Shown here: piece by piece, positions 32,001 to 42,170 of the stretch
How positions within the stretch are numbered: the first letter of the stretch is position 1
How the letters are laid out: every line of letters begins with the position of its first letter
DNA from: Strigamia acuminata
Taxonomy: Eukaryota; Arthropoda; Chilopoda; Geophilomorpha; Linotaeniidae
DNA: 64,000 nucleotides
Assembly: GCA_949358305.1 (NCBI GenBank)
Contig: OX442314.1
Span: forward strand, 41,734,581 to 41,798,580
Reading direction: 5' to 3'
Notes under the pieces: model-generated
What the model saw: the letters and a program-made list of their open reading frames with translations, nothing else
Told to the model about the DNA's origin: nothing
Database searches by the model: none
Program-made: the position numbers and the translations under genes

Positions 32001-33496
32001 CAGGAATTGCAAGGACTCTTTATCGAGCACGCCGAATTTATACCTGGAAAGGCATGAAATCGGACATTACGAGATTCATTCGACATTGCGAGCGTTGTCA
32101 AGCTTGCAAACCTCGAACGAAAGGACAAATTGAAGCAGCGCAAATGGGTCCTTACAGCCCATTTGACTGTCTAAGTGTTGATTTGACCGGCCCGAAACCT
32201 CGGACGCGCAAAAACAACACACATATTTTAGTCATACTTGACGTGGCAACTCATTGGCCAGAATTATATCCAATGTGTAACCCCACTGCCGGAAAAGTAG
32301 CAAATTGCATTTATCACCTTTCCATGAGCATGGGATTCCCTCGTAAAATTATTTCTGACAACGGCCCGCAATTTCGTGCCCAAGTCTTTAAAAAATTTTG
32401 TGAAAAGTTCAAGATGGTTCCAACTTCAACGTATCACCCACAAGCTAACCCGGTTGAAAGGGTTAACCGTGACATCAAATATTTGGTTGCAATTTATTCA
32501 TCTGTTCATTCCAAATGGGACGAATATTTGCGTGAATTTGCATTTAGTTTGAGAACTACGGTGACGAGAGGAAGAGACTTCTCTCCCGCATTTCTTAACT
32601 TTTTTCGCGAACTCAGAGTACCTTGGGATCCAAGAATACCTGAAGGAATTTTGGTCGTAGATCCAAAAAACCCACATTTATACGTGCAAAAATTAGAAGC
32701 CGTTATCGCCGAAACATATCAGCACATGATGTCACACGTGTTAGATTTGCGTAGACGAGTTAATCTTAAAAAAGAAGGTGAGAAGTTCTCCAATTTTAAA
32801 TTAAACGATTTAGTTTGGAGAGATTCTCATGTTTTGTCGAGCGCTGCCCGCGGCATTGCAGCTGGCATCGCTGATAAAAGAACAGGACCTTATGTAATAA
32901 CCAAAGTATTACAGGGAGGTTCGGTGGAATTGAGAAAGCTGGAAAACAACGAAATATTTCCAGCTGTCCATTCGTCGGAATTAACTCCGTATTTCCCGAG
33001 TTTCGATCAGGAAGTATGGTTAGAAGGCGAAGAAGTCGGTCAAAAGACTGAAAATATAATAAATACGTTAGATGACGATGAATTAAAGAAAATACCTGTC
33101 GATAATTCATCCAAACCACAAATGGAGTCAGACCTCGTGAATAACGACGTTGAACTTCGTGACAGTTTCAAAAAGCTTGAAATTGCTAAAAAATTAAATA
33201 AAAAGGTGTTTTTAGAAAAGAAACAAAAAACATCTGAAATAAAAGACTCATCTGACTCAGTCTCCGATGACAATGAAGATGGCGATTTAAATACAATAAA
33301 TCCCTCGCCGACAAAGAGATATAATCTTCGGACTCGTAAACCGAGAGGAAAAAACCACATGTGTCTTCTCCCCTCGATAACCTCGAGATCCAGGGATCAG
33401 CCGTATGACGTAAGGAGCAATTCCCCAAGCCATACGCAAACCAATCAAACAATAAGATTGGATGACGTCACTAACCGCGACGTTACCCAAACGTAA
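29054..33496 (+). CDS. pol: Pol polyprotein of element B
   Basis: 1480 codons, intact, from a GTG; the frame is open upstream to the slip site at 29027, so expression as Gag-Pol is expected. Protease MLDSGANRSF (about residue 165), reverse transcriptase with AYLDDIIIIS (about 519), RNase H with HTDASRKGLGAAL (about 666) and integrase HGHPLSGHPG with CERCQAC (about 974). Integrase core motifs are VDLTGPKP, ISDNGPQF and NPVERVNRD. The C-terminal tail is acidic, then basic (KRYNLRTRKPRGK). It is close to Pol of E and clearly related to A and C. It is open although the upstream gag is dead, so it is probably not translated from this copy. Confidence 0.93.
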   Translation: MDATPNASENELTPSQILDEFLNTQIKLEFENNLVFPKIDVSSLRLVLQNENITEKFFKEKVQQIKVDWESKIKDAVTLLDGKARPTPEIVERSDKIDLPGLDDCIEKLTATTLVTNDLLDELPLDPPIEIKPPRHFKCKYADIPNSNDLPTIRLQTANGMITGMLDSGANRSFMAYSVVISLKLEDEIRPIGSDVRVTTASEDVVPEGTLLLSFAWTHGMLSHPFIILRNKYPIILLGCDFMNRLNIQPNPKTMSWNFVKSLKEDLPFVPQAILDRYQEFLDPPEEIMKRDFIKANHMKAGSATACQAKVADEENVVQRLVSDANLSMENNLMLERVLKKHEKILSRRPGRTHLVRHEIKLDTKVPIRVPFKSVNPQKREIIRQICQDMLDNGYVEQATGDYGMRIVLVMRPDCDPRLCIDFRPLNAHTLYDPPQMPSIEEIFRELGRFEWVTTIDLSKGYWQIEVHPNDRAKTAFWSPLGRLQFRVMPFGLVNAPSTFQKLIEKILGDAYRKFAWAYLDDIIIISKNFEEHMIHLEEILSKLENANLHVHPEKSKFGRKELTFLGYKLSVHGVSVDPKKVAAIKEMPAPSNLKELQRFLGMVNFFHRLLKNLAVMTEPLRPLLKKDVEFIWSEIHQEAFDQIKDALTNAETMAMPDLTEPFIVHTDASRKGLGAALMQMREIDDQNIEVPCVYASRSLQPAEINYSATELECLAVIWALRKFRHYLEFTTFVVRTDHQALKWLMQLDEPAGRLARWQMELMCYSFEIQYIKGPLNVLADALSRSPIDKPENPEDDGDNDELLSYCPSPQRNWKMGKFHELPVSTLEEKEDHEFVNYWTKIYDPSEESDDVIRAQISKKFQIPSSNVLIKAFVAKIVERLDCEPPTREDIIKAQKEDKVCQLMRNFLNCNQFPPDVTTRLQRKQYRKHATTFLIEDDLLMQFHPTMSDELGEDGRALKVFVPQTLKYKIIWLMHGHPLSGHPGIARTLYRARRIYTWKGMKSDITRFIRHCERCQACKPRTKGQIEAAQMGPYSPFDCLSVDLTGPKPRTRKNNTHILVILDVATHWPELYPMCNPTAGKVANCIYHLSMSMGFPRKIISDNGPQFRAQVFKKFCEKFKMVPTSTYHPQANPVERVNRDIKYLVAIYSSVHSKWDEYLREFAFSLRTTVTRGRDFSPAFLNFFRELRVPWDPRIPEGILVVDPKNPHLYVQKLEAVIAETYQHMMSHVLDLRRRVNLKKEGEKFSNFKLNDLVWRDSHVLSSAARGIAAGIADKRTGPYVITKVLQGGSVELRKLENNEIFPAVHSSELTPYFPSFDQEVWLEGEEVGQKTENIINTLDDDELKKIPVDNSSKPQMESDLVNNDVELRDSFKKLEIAKKLNKKVFLEKKQKTSEIKDSSDSVSDDNEDGDLNTINPSPTKRYNLRTRKPRGKNHMCLLPSITSRSRDQPYDVRSNSPSHTQTNQTIRLDDVTNRDVTQT
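33463..33470. promoter_or_regulatory. TGACGTCA (CRE-type) site before ORF3 of B
   Basis: A perfect octamer inside the last codons of pol, about 240 bp upstream of the ORF3 ATG. The placement resembles the two sites in A. A related TGACGTAA lies near 33406. Confidence 0.35.
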
Positions 33497-33703
33497 CTTC
33501 CGGTATTTGAACTGATCACTTCGCGTCTGAGTTCACTTCGATCTCACACGTGTGTTAAGTGCTCATCCCAAACCAAAAGCGAAACGACAGGATTAATTCT
33601 CCCAGAATCTCCGATTGTAAGTAGTTTTTTCTTTGGAATTTTCCAAGGAAAAACTAATAAATTAATTTTCGTTTTTTCTTTTCCATTTGGATTAGTCGTT
33701 CAA

Positions 33704-36538
33704 ATGGAAGAAGAGGAACCGAAAGAAGGAAGCGAAGCCGGCGCCAACAGCCTCGAATTAGAAACAAATTCGACGTTGCTTGGTTCCGCAAACACCTCGA
33801 ATGCATCCGTGGATGTCACCGAGGCATCCGCCGAAGCTCAAGCCGAAGCTCAAGCCGCTCTAGCCGACGCTGCAGCCCGTTTGCCAGTCACGCCGCCCCG
33901 ACCACAACTACGAGGAGGCCTATTCGCCGATCCAAACGGCGAAACTCGTGCACAGAGACACGAACGGGTAAATAATTTAAAATAAAATTACCTTTCAGTC
34001 ATGAAAAGAAATTAAAAGTGCATTTTCACTCGGAAAAAGCAAAAAGTTCGTTGGTAACGTCTTCGCAAGAAGACGCCACCATTTTTATCATCAGATGGCG
34101 CTGTGTCTCATTTTTGAGGCGTTGCTACGATAACGCTCCAACATTGAAACATAGCCGTCGGAAACAACGTTTTTCACGATTTTTCAAATATTTTGAAAAA
34201 TTTAATGAATCTAAACTGTCGAATGAAATCTCACCCGTGATTTTATTCACTGAAAATTCGGAAATAATTATTTTACACGAAAAAATGGATTTTAATTATT
34301 TCTTCGAATATTTTACAGATCATCCAGCTTCGGGAGACGCATCTCAAACTGCACCCCGATGTTCCAACAGCTCCTGGAGTCTGGCGACATGCATTGCCGC
34401 CGGAAATCATCAAGTCCAAGGGGAGACTGACGTTTTGGGCGGCCCGACACAAATTCTCCAAAGCCTTAAACAAGCGATGGGGAACAAAGTTTCGGATCGC
34501 CTATTTAATCGATGGATTCGGTCATCGCGACGCCCTCGAGTGGGCAATGAAGCGCGACACCTTCGGACCACTACAAAACGTGTTGCTCAACTTCGCCTTC
34601 GTAGTGATCGCTCAAGAAACGCGAGACCATCGCCGTTACTTCAACGCTCCTGCGTGGGAGCGTCGACAGATTCTAGAGGACATTTTCCAACGCTTGGACC
34701 AAACCAAAGCCGAGGTTGTGCGCCTCTACCACGAATCTTTCCGTGTAACCACGGACGGAAAGAAACGTTGGGTGCCGACATGCCAGTCGGAAATGCATCA
34801 ATTAGCCATGGGCGGATGTTTCCATGCTGATTTCGTGCCAAACACGTATCCAGAGCCTGAGCCCCGGGTACAGGTCGCTTCCACCATCCACGTGGTGCCA
34901 CCGCGCTCCACGTCGAGGTCACGATCATCGAGGTCGCCCTACAGTGGCCGTCGCTCCTCCCCAACACAGTCGTCGGGGGAAGGCGCCATTGGAGGGTTAC
35001 CTCCACTCCAGAAGGCTCGTCATCGCTCACATCACCGACGCGAGTCGACGCCGCCAAAAAGACATTCGAAGTCCGTGTCGAGACCCACATCCCGAAGCCG
35101 ACCTCGAGTGCAATCGCGCCAATCTTCCACGAGGAGTTCACTCTCGTCGCGTGAAGAAAGGTCCAACGCTTCACAGCTTAGCGCTTCCTCTTCCGGCCGG
35201 ATTGACTGGTCGGACGAGATAGCGAAAGAAGATCAACGCATCGCCGCATTGCAAGCCGGTCAAGGAGACGTCAACACCTCTTTGCCGTTCGCTTGCCGTC
35301 CAGTCACCAGCGACATGCGACCCGATACGTCTGTGCCCGTGCCACAAGTGACAACTGTCATCCGTTTCGAGGGATACGTTTCTCCGGAACCATTTCCAGC
35401 ACAGGAGTGCGCTGATCTCTGGAGGCGATTCTCATCGTTTCCCGAGACAGCCCAAGCGATGTACCTCGCGCATCTGGACGAATACCAACTCGCTCAGATC
35501 CGCGAAGGTGAGAAGGAATGGCAATGGCTTGCGCGAGAGCTTGCGTCGTGCAAGTCCGACAAGCAACTGCAACGGACGCTGCAGAAGATGAACAGGAAGT
35601 TGTCGGAGGGACTTCTTCGGATCCTGTTCCAAGGAGTCTTTCCCGACCCACAGATTGCTCTGGCGGCCGCCACTCGATTGTGGACCGTGCCGTTAGGGCT
35701 TCCACGAGCCTTGCTGGGCGATTGGGAGTCAGTTCGCCCCGATCCTCCAACGATGCTCGCCGAATTGACGCAACAAGCCGAGGCGACTGGCGAAACTCCG
35801 GCTGGATCCGCCATTCGACTACGGCAGGAATGGGCTACACTGAAGCAGCAGCGCGCAACGGAACGAGCTACCGCCCGTCCCGCTGGCGCACCACCGTCAT
35901 CCGCAGTTCCACTCCACGCTGCCATCACGGCAACGTCGAGTGTTTCCCGTGCAACCGAGGCACCGAGTTGCAACATCTCGTCTCCAATGGAGTGGCTCGA
36001 CAGCGACGATCGCGAGTTCGTCGTGCCTGTGGCCAGCGGTGCCAGACCAAAGACGCGCGCCCCGGCTTCGCGCAGATCCAGATCCCTCTCGATCTGCAAG
36101 AAGTCGCCGCCACCGCCGCCTCCTCCAAAGGATTCGCCGCCGAGAGATAGGGGATCAAATATGGCCACCCACCTCACCGCCTATCAACGTTTGCGCTCAT
36201 TATACGCCTTTTGCTACATAACGAGCGCGACGAAAACGATTCTCCAGAACAGCGAGGATTTATGCAACCGAGTCCTCGCGTGGCTGGAAAACCACATCAA
36301 GGAACAACAGCCGTGGATCCTGCATCAACGCCTGGTGTTCGCCCGAATTACGCCTCAAGACCCGCAGGAGTATTTCGAGATGGGTTTTGGACGAAGGGAT
36401 GGTGTAGACCGCATAAAGCAAGTGTGGCTCCACATCAACCCTGGCTTCCGGTCAGGACCAAACGCCGGCCGACCTTTGTGCACCGTCACAGAGCACAAAG
36501 ATCCAAACGATCATTCAACGGACATGCTGCCTAAATAA
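33704..36538 (+). CDS. ORF3 of element B, two exons
   Basis: Exon 1 is 33704-33967 (88 codons, acidic, MEEEEPKEGSEAG, with an AEAQAEAQA repeat, ending RHER). Exon 2 is 34319-36538. Junctions are CGG|GTAAAT and TTTTACAG|ATC, phase 0, giving about 827 residues. Exon 2 has an N-terminal block (ALPPEIIKSKG, TFWAARHKFSKAL), SEMHQLAMGGCF, and an Arg/Ser/Pro-rich linker. It then has PPTMLAELTQQ with AGSAIRLRQEW, and a C-terminal block with PWILHQRL, EYFEMGFG and HINPGFRSGPNAG. These blocks recur in ORF3 of C and, as far as visible, A. No signal peptide, membrane span or enzyme motif was seen. The position is that of env, but the protein looks nuclear or nucleic-acid-associated. Function unknown. Confidence 0.75.
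33968..34318 (+). other. intron in ORF3 of element B
   Basis: 351 bp, GT at 33968 and AG at 34317-34318, with a T-rich stretch before the acceptor. Same phase and relative place as the intron in A. Several in-frame stops make readthrough translation impossible. Confidence 0.7.
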
Positions 36539-36711
36539 TTAGGGAACATGCCCATTCATTAAAAATAATTCCTTTTTTATTTTTTTTTTACTGTAATAAA
36601 AAAGAATAAATATCCTGTTCCATTTTTACTTTGAAACCTTGTGTATTTATTCCTATACTTACCTGTCTCTTTTTGGAAAAGAATAAGATTCTTTCTTAAA
36701 AGGGGGGGAAG
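36539..36711 (+). other. 3' untranslated region and polypurine tract of B
   Basis: AT-rich sequence ending in AAAAGGGGGGGAAG (36698-36711) directly before the LTR TG. C ends in the same GGGGGGAAG on its own strand. Confidence 0.8.
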
Positions 36712-37770
36712 TGTGGTGACCTCAAATATTCCTATTTGAGTGCGCACCATATTTCCAAATTGTCTTATAAACATATTCAACAAGCTTATATGTTTTGTTT
36801 CAATGTAAATTGAAATAAAACATACATTAATAAAATATAAAACAAGACACAATATTGCCCAAATAATATTGTGTTTTGCAGCAAGTTTTGGCCCAGCAAC
36901 AGCGTCAACCAATCACGCTGCAGCGTGCATTGCTTTGATGATGCTGCTAGGCGTGTGCCTGGGCGGAGCATCCCTTCCCCTCGCGCGTGCCCGGCTCAAT
37001 TGTTGCACACGACCCGAAGGCGGCCGTGTGTGATCTTTGTGCAACTCGTCATCTGCGCAGCTTTTCTGAGCAGATTTAGAAGTGAGCCAAACGGTTTTGG
37101 CCCACTCTTCCCGCATTCTTGATTCTGCTTCCAAACCATTCACATCTGTGTCAAACTTATGCCAAACCCTGCTAAGTGTGATCTGTGATATCTGGAAGAG
37201 TTGAGATTCATTGCTGGTCTGTACCAACTGTACAGAATAGCGCCTTTCTGCTTGAATTACTACACGTAATTTAAGCCATTTCTGTGTGGAATTGACATTG
37301 AGCTTGCTCTGTCAATTTGAAGGCTTTGTGTCGAGTTTAACTCCACAAAGCGATTTGTGTAAAGACCGATTGTTACGTCGAGCTTGCTCCGTAATAATCG
37401 AACCGCTGTGTGCAAGACGTATTCTCGTGTCGAGCGTGCTCCACGAGGATTTTTAGTATATTCAGCAACGTATTTTAGCGTCTACTCCGCTAAAATCCCG
37501 CGCTTACACGACGCCATCGACGCCATCTTGGAGCCAACGGTCAACTGTGAGTGTATATTTGAAGAAGAAGCCAGATCGACCCCCAACATTTTGAATAATA
37601 CCTCCTTTGTATTTTGAACAATTAAAGCTATCTAATTTTTCCTTTACTCTGTGTAAAATCATTCCCCTAGACAAACATTTGGCCACAGAGTAGAAGTCCT
37701 GTACGGCATCTCTAAGACGATTATTTGATAAGTCTCCTCGATTTATTAAGTAAAAACCCGGATCGCCGCA
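36712..37770 (+). repeat. 3' LTR of element B
   Basis: 1059 bp, TGTGGTGACC to GATCGCCGCA. It is homologous over its length to the 5' LTR of E (57755-58830). It contains an AT-rich palindrome (ACACAATATT..AATATTGTGT near 36849-36874) and the hairpin array at 37250-37496. ORFs on either strand are not supported. Confidence 0.92.
37250..37497 (+). promoter_or_regulatory. hairpin array in the LTR of B
   Basis: One leading hairpin, GCTTGAATTAC/GTAATTTAAGC (from 37250), then five hairpins. The first four have an outer stem, a 2-nt bulge, an inner GAG/CTC stem and a 4-5 nt loop. Outer stems include AATTGACA/TGTCAATT (37290-37317) and CTTTGTG/CACAAAG. The fifth (37472-37496) keeps its 9-bp outer stem but has lost five bases of the core. 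Compare the array in E at 58294-58545. Confidence 0.8.
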
Positions 37771-38919
37771 AGTAGTGCATTGTTTCTTCCATTTCTGTGA
37801 GATGCGATCCGCAGATATGTAGATTCTAAGGCGTTGCGCCCGATATTTCAAGCCAATGAGAATGTCTGGCTTATAATCCACATGGTGATGGCGTTGCCAC
37901 TACTGAAGGCTGAATTGATTCCGGAGGGTTTTGCCATCGTCGCAGCGGAGTGGGCTTCAGTGAAAGACCGTTTTCCAGAAGCCAGTGTGATTGACAAGTT
38001 CCTCAATTATGTAGACAGTTATTGGTTGCAGACGGTCGGTAAGGAGAGAATAACTGTTTATCGTTTGCCACATCAAACTAACAATGCTCTGGAGTTGTGG
38101 CATGCCCAGGTACCAAAATATCTCAATCGACGTGTAGTGGCGCTACAGTTCGCTCGTAACTTGGAGGGATTGCATATCAGATCGGTTGACTGTATGAATC
38201 AGCTGCAAACGGGTACAAGGTTACACATCCATAAACTGCAGGGCATTGGCTCTGACAAATGCATCGTGGAGCTGACAACGGACTTAGATATTGGCGTTTG
38301 CAGAGTAACCGAGTTCCTGAAGGAGGCGGCGTCTCGTCTCACCAACATGAAGGGTGGTGTCTGCCTTGAAGTGGATTCGTGTTCCACTGCTCCCGATAGC
38401 CTGCTGAGCACTGTCGCTATTCCGCGGATTGACGAAAGGGTTGTGAAAAATGTTGACCCACGCGCTGAAGGTGAAATCGAACTCACTTTGCATGTGGTTA
38501 CCCAAGAACCCCCGCAACCTCTCGTGGCTGCACGCAGACGAGGTTGGCCTCCAGGCAGCAGAAATAGCATCAGGCCAGACCTGCCTAGACCAGCACGGAC
38601 GCCTCATACTCGAAGAACACGCACTGACGTTGTTGAGGATGTAGAGTTACAGCCATTTCCACGAACAGAGCCAGCTGTTCGCCATTACATGCGTTACCCT
38701 GATGATTCAGCCGTCTTCGCAATACTAAAAGCTGATTTGGTTGCAAAGAGCTGCATTGGAAGGGCTGAAAGTTTAAGGGCTGGCACATTAAAATTAATTA
38801 TTTCACTTAATGCTATCATGGGAAAAAGGGCTGAATATTTAAGGGCTGGCAAATTTAAATTAATTATTTCATTAAATGACAGCTTATTACAATTGATTAA
38901 AATTTTATTTACTTTTTAA
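37771..38919 (+). pseudogene. MULE-transposase-like C-terminal fragment
   Basis: Open from left of 37834 to 38919. The block RFPEASVIDKFLNYVDSYWLQTVG followed by VYRLPHQTNNALELWH has the pattern found after the MULE transposase core in many animal proteins (WL..VG, then TNN..E..H). That assignment is from memory and moderate. The catalytic part would lie further left and is replaced by the end of element B. The C-terminus is basic and Pro/Arg-rich, then runs into two AT-rich repeats (38757-38882), so the last roughly 50 codons are not real protein. It is a truncated copy or a host gene broken by B. Confidence 0.45.
38757..38882 (+). repeat. two-copy direct repeat of about 63 bp
   Basis: Both copies contain AAGGGCTG, TTTAAGGGCTGGCA and TTAATTATTTCA. 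More degenerate GGCTGGCA motifs continue to about 39050. Confidence 0.75.
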
Positions 38920-40383
38920 AAAAAATTATAATATTAAAAAAGGCTGAAACAGAAGAGGCTGGCACTGCCCAAGACTGGCACAATAAAAACCAAAGAAAAA
39001 CAAAAAAATGAGGCTAAAATCGAAAAGGCTCGCACATTAAAAGGTTGGCAAAACCACAATTACAAGTAATTTATTTTAGTTTTATTATTTTATTAAAAAT
39101 ACATGTATGCTAATGAATTCAATTATTTAAGGAGAAAAACTGTTTCTCCATTCTGATCCGTGTGTTTCTCCATGCTAACTTTAAGAGTAGGTGGATCATT
39201 GAAATCCAGCTCCAGGAGAAATGAAAATTTATCAATTTTATCATCATCCCCATTTGCTGCATTTTACAGATTTTTCCGTACACTGAGGCTGTTAATCTTG
39301 GTTGTCGTTCCTGCAGCCAAACAGGTGACTTGGCTATGTCGTTCTGCTGCTCTAAAGAGACTTGTAAACTCCTCAGTTTATTCTTTTTCTCTTCATAGAT
39401 TATGGTGCCCATGTCAGGTTGTTGGGCATTCTACCCATAATCTGCATCTCCCATTGGTAAAATGTTTGAAGTGTTCTTTCGTGGTTTCAGAGCAGCAACT
39501 ATTCGTGTTTCAATGTTATATTTTTTTTTTATTTTGATGTCTGCTAATAAATGAAACAGTGAATTTTCTAGGACTATGGTTAAACATCACTTCATGAACT
39601 CTGCCATATAGGGTTCTTCATATTGGGTCCTTAAATTCGTATAAACTATTCATGAGAGATTTTGAAATTGTAAACTAGGAGCAATTCTAATTGTTATTGA
39701 TTAAAGCACTGTTACAAGTTTTTTTTCCTCTCTTGATTTACATTGCAAATAGACTGAACGGATATGCATGCAATATTCGATCTAAAAAGTATAAATATAT
39801 AGGCTTTTACTTTATTTTTAGCAAAGCAGTTCAAATGTTAGTTTTCCAATTTTTTTTGTATAAAACATAGAGAAAAAATGAAGAGGAAATAAAGTTAAAC
39901 AATTTTTATGAACTCACCAACGCCATCTCGTCCTCTGTACATTCCGATATCACTAGCGGACCTTCGACATCTTGTGCACTTAAATTTGCGAAATCTGTAA
40001 GAACTTCCGCGACTGTGACCGGAAGTCTTACCTTTTCCGGTGATGGCAGCAAATGCAAACTGTTACACGACTTGTGTTACACTTTGTAACACACTTGAAA
40101 TAAAATTGTACGCTTGTATGGAATCACACATTGTAACAACAGTGCAAAATATTGCATGAATTGTAATTGTAAAAGTGGTGCAAAAGATTGCACAAATTGT
40201 AACACATTTTGTAAATTGAAGTAAAACAAATAATATTGAACACTGAAACAAGAATTGAAATGAACACTGAATGGAATGTAATACAAAACGAATGAATAGA
40301 ATTGAAATGAATAGAATTGAAAGAACAGAATGGAAATGAAAGTATACACAAGCATAAAATTGAAAACGTTGCAAACTAGAGTT
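38920..40383. other. AT-rich stretch without a supported gene
   Basis: Short ORFs only. Between about 40080 and 40350 it is made of repeated TTGTAA/TTGCA and GAATAGAATTGAAAT-like motifs. A possible minus-strand mini-exon at about 39918-40030 is noted under rejected items. Confidence 0.4.
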
Positions 40384-40449
40384 GAAACAACTCTCCCCTC
40401 TCCCAAAAGAAGCTGGAAACAGCTAGTAGGACACGAGTTTCAGGGACCA

Positions 40450-40700
40450 TGGCGTTAACGGCGGCCGACATAGTCACGGGCGGCGTGGCAGCAGACCAGC
40501 AGATTGAATGTGGTCTATTTTGTCGCACGCATGGCACCTGGCCTGCTGAAACATACAGTCTTGTCGGCGATGGTCTGTGGCGCTGCACGAGAAGCACTTC
40601 GCCCGACCATCATGTGGTTGCTGTTGGAGACTTGCTGGGTCTGTTGGGCGCGTCTGACCTTGGGATGATTTTCCAGGGCCACGGTGACCACTACTTCGCT
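40450..40700 (-). pseudogene. gag: gag zinc-knuckle fragment, other Gypsy lineage
   Basis: One minus-strand frame gives KCFSCSATDHRRQDC, a CX2CX4HX4C knuckle (C at about 40596). A second, damaged knuckle CHACDKIDH follows. Two tandem knuckles of this type are usual in Gag of some Gypsy lineages. The frame then passes abruptly into the 3' terminal sequence, so the pol part is deleted. Confidence 0.5.
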
Positions 40701-40829
40701 GTTTTCCATCGTTTTAAAGTTTAAAAATATCGGCCGCTTTCAAGGCCGGAGCCGACGCAAAAACCGTGACCGCTTTTGCAGAAACTTGGGCGGCAGAAGC
40801 AAAAGGCATCGCTTTTTTGAAGGAGAAAT

Positions 40830-41515
40830 CGCACTGGAGCGTCAGCCCATGTTGAATGCGTTCATTCTTCAATCCGCATACGAATTGGTTCCGGAATTCA
40901 TTGTCCAAATTATCTCCAAAGTGGAAGCAATCGTGGCATACCCACCACCTACCAGTGTGAAGCAACTCCAACGCTTCATAGGTATGGTTAGGTTTTATGG
41001 ACCACTGATTGTGGATTTAAATAAAACGGCCAAAGCATTTTTTGCACTCTTGAAAAAGAATGCCAAGCTGCGTTCTTAAACCTCCAAAATCAACTTGCAG
41101 AAGGAATCGTGCTGCCCTCTGCCTGATTTCGCTCGCCCATGTATTATTTTAACAAATGCGAGCGGAGGAGGCCTCGGTGCAGTCCTTATGCAGGACGACG
41201 ACGAGGGTGTTGCTTGACCAGTTACTTATGCCAACAGAACTCTGCAAGGCGCAGAAAACAACTATAATGCAACAGAATTGGAGTGTTTAGGGCTAATTTG
41301 AGCAGTCCAAAAGTTTAAACTCTATGTAGAATACTCCAAATTCGAGGTGCAGACTGATCATGCAACCCTACAACGGCTCGTGACTCGTGAAAACCCAACT
41401 GGACAATTGGCGCGATGGACGATGAAATTGCATGAAGAGGATTTCACCATCCGCTACAGAAGGGGCTTCGACAATGCTGTGGCTGTCGTGGAACTTGTGT
41501 CCTACTAGCTGTTTC
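40830..41515 (+). pseudogene. pol: degenerate Gypsy RT/RNase H fragment
   Basis: The end of a reverse transcriptase (PPPTSVKQLQRFIGMVRFYG, frame closing at 41079) is followed, after a frame change, by RNase H. The RNase H shows GGGLGAVLMQ, TYANRTLQGAENNYNATE, then FEVQTDHATLQ. Two in-frame TGA codons (about 41215 and 41298) and a frame change show it is dead. It is only distantly related to A, B, C, D and E. Confidence 0.75.
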
Positions 41516-41541
41516 CATCTTCTTTTGGGGGAGGGGAGAGT

Positions 41542-42170
41542 AGCACTTGATAATGGCACTTGATAATGTTTTATCAAAATTTTTCAAACTGATTGAAATT
41601 AAAATGATTCTGCCAAAAAACCGACAGCAACTTATTCACTGCAACAACCGACAGCAACTTATTCACTGCAACAACTGACATTGTAAAATCTGGACTGATT
41701 TAGTTTGTTTTTAGTGTTTTTTCATGTATTTGATTTTAGTAATTGTGTCTTAGTTTAATTATCGATTGAATTTAGTGATTGATTTGTGTTTATTACAATT
41801 AAGTGTTTTGTCTGTTCTTTTTCATTCATTGTGTTTTATTGTGTTTTATCGTGTTGAATTGTGTTTTTATTGACTTTTCAAATGTGTTATTGTGTTGATT
41901 CGTCTGTGTTTTTTGGTGTTGTGTAAATCGCTCGAGGGTCTGTTTGAAAGCCCTCTTTTATGCAAATTGTGTACTATCATGGTCCTTGTTGACCGGAAGT
42001 AGAACCCCGTTTTTTATAACTATATTCAACCCTCAACTCGTTGACCACGCGTCATGTAAAAGTTATTCAACTCAAGTAAAATACATCAATATTGTTAAAT
42101 TTGTAACAATCGTCGCTTTTGCTCTTTTTAATCAACATTTTATCGTGAAGTTAATTTACATTTCGTAAAT
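41542..42170 (+). repeat. probable LTR remnant upstream of a tRNA-Phe primer site
   Basis: T-rich, non-coding, preceded by a purine tract and followed by a primer site, so much of it is probably LTR. No second copy is present to fix the ends. It contains a perfect 27-bp tandem duplication (41621-41647 and 41648-41674). Confidence 0.35.

Larger units (their letters stand above)
20205..37770 (+). mobile_element. LTR retrotransposon B, 5' truncated, carrying insertion D
   Basis: Same family as E. Order: last 157 bp of the 5' LTR, tRNA-Pro primer site, gag (broken), frameshift site, pol, spliced ORF3, polypurine tract and complete 3' LTR. Element D interrupts gag at 23123-28799. The left part of the 5' LTR is missing and the tandem array abuts it, so the left target duplication is lost. 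The right flank begins AGTAG within a MULE-like reading frame. Pol and ORF3 remain open although gag has two nonsense codons. Confidence 0.92.
40384..41541. repeat. inverted 3' ends of two degenerate Gypsy fragments
   Basis: 40384-40436 and 41491-41541 are about 50-bp imperfect reverse complements. Both include a purine tract (CTTTTGGG..GAGGGGAGAG) and GGAAACAGCTAGTAGGACAC or its complement. They mark the 3' internal ends of two copies lying head to head. One contributes a gag fragment on the minus strand, the other an RT/RNase H fragment on the plus strand. Confidence 0.6.

Noticed and set aside
36913-37227. ORF in the B LTR (and 57668-58186 in E)
   Set aside because: Conserved only as LTR sequence; frame and length are not kept between B and E and no protein features are seen.
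39918-40030. Minus-strand mini-exon with a KFKCTRC peptide before a GTGAGT donor
   Set aside because: Too short, no matching partner exon nearby, and the acceptor side is ambiguous.
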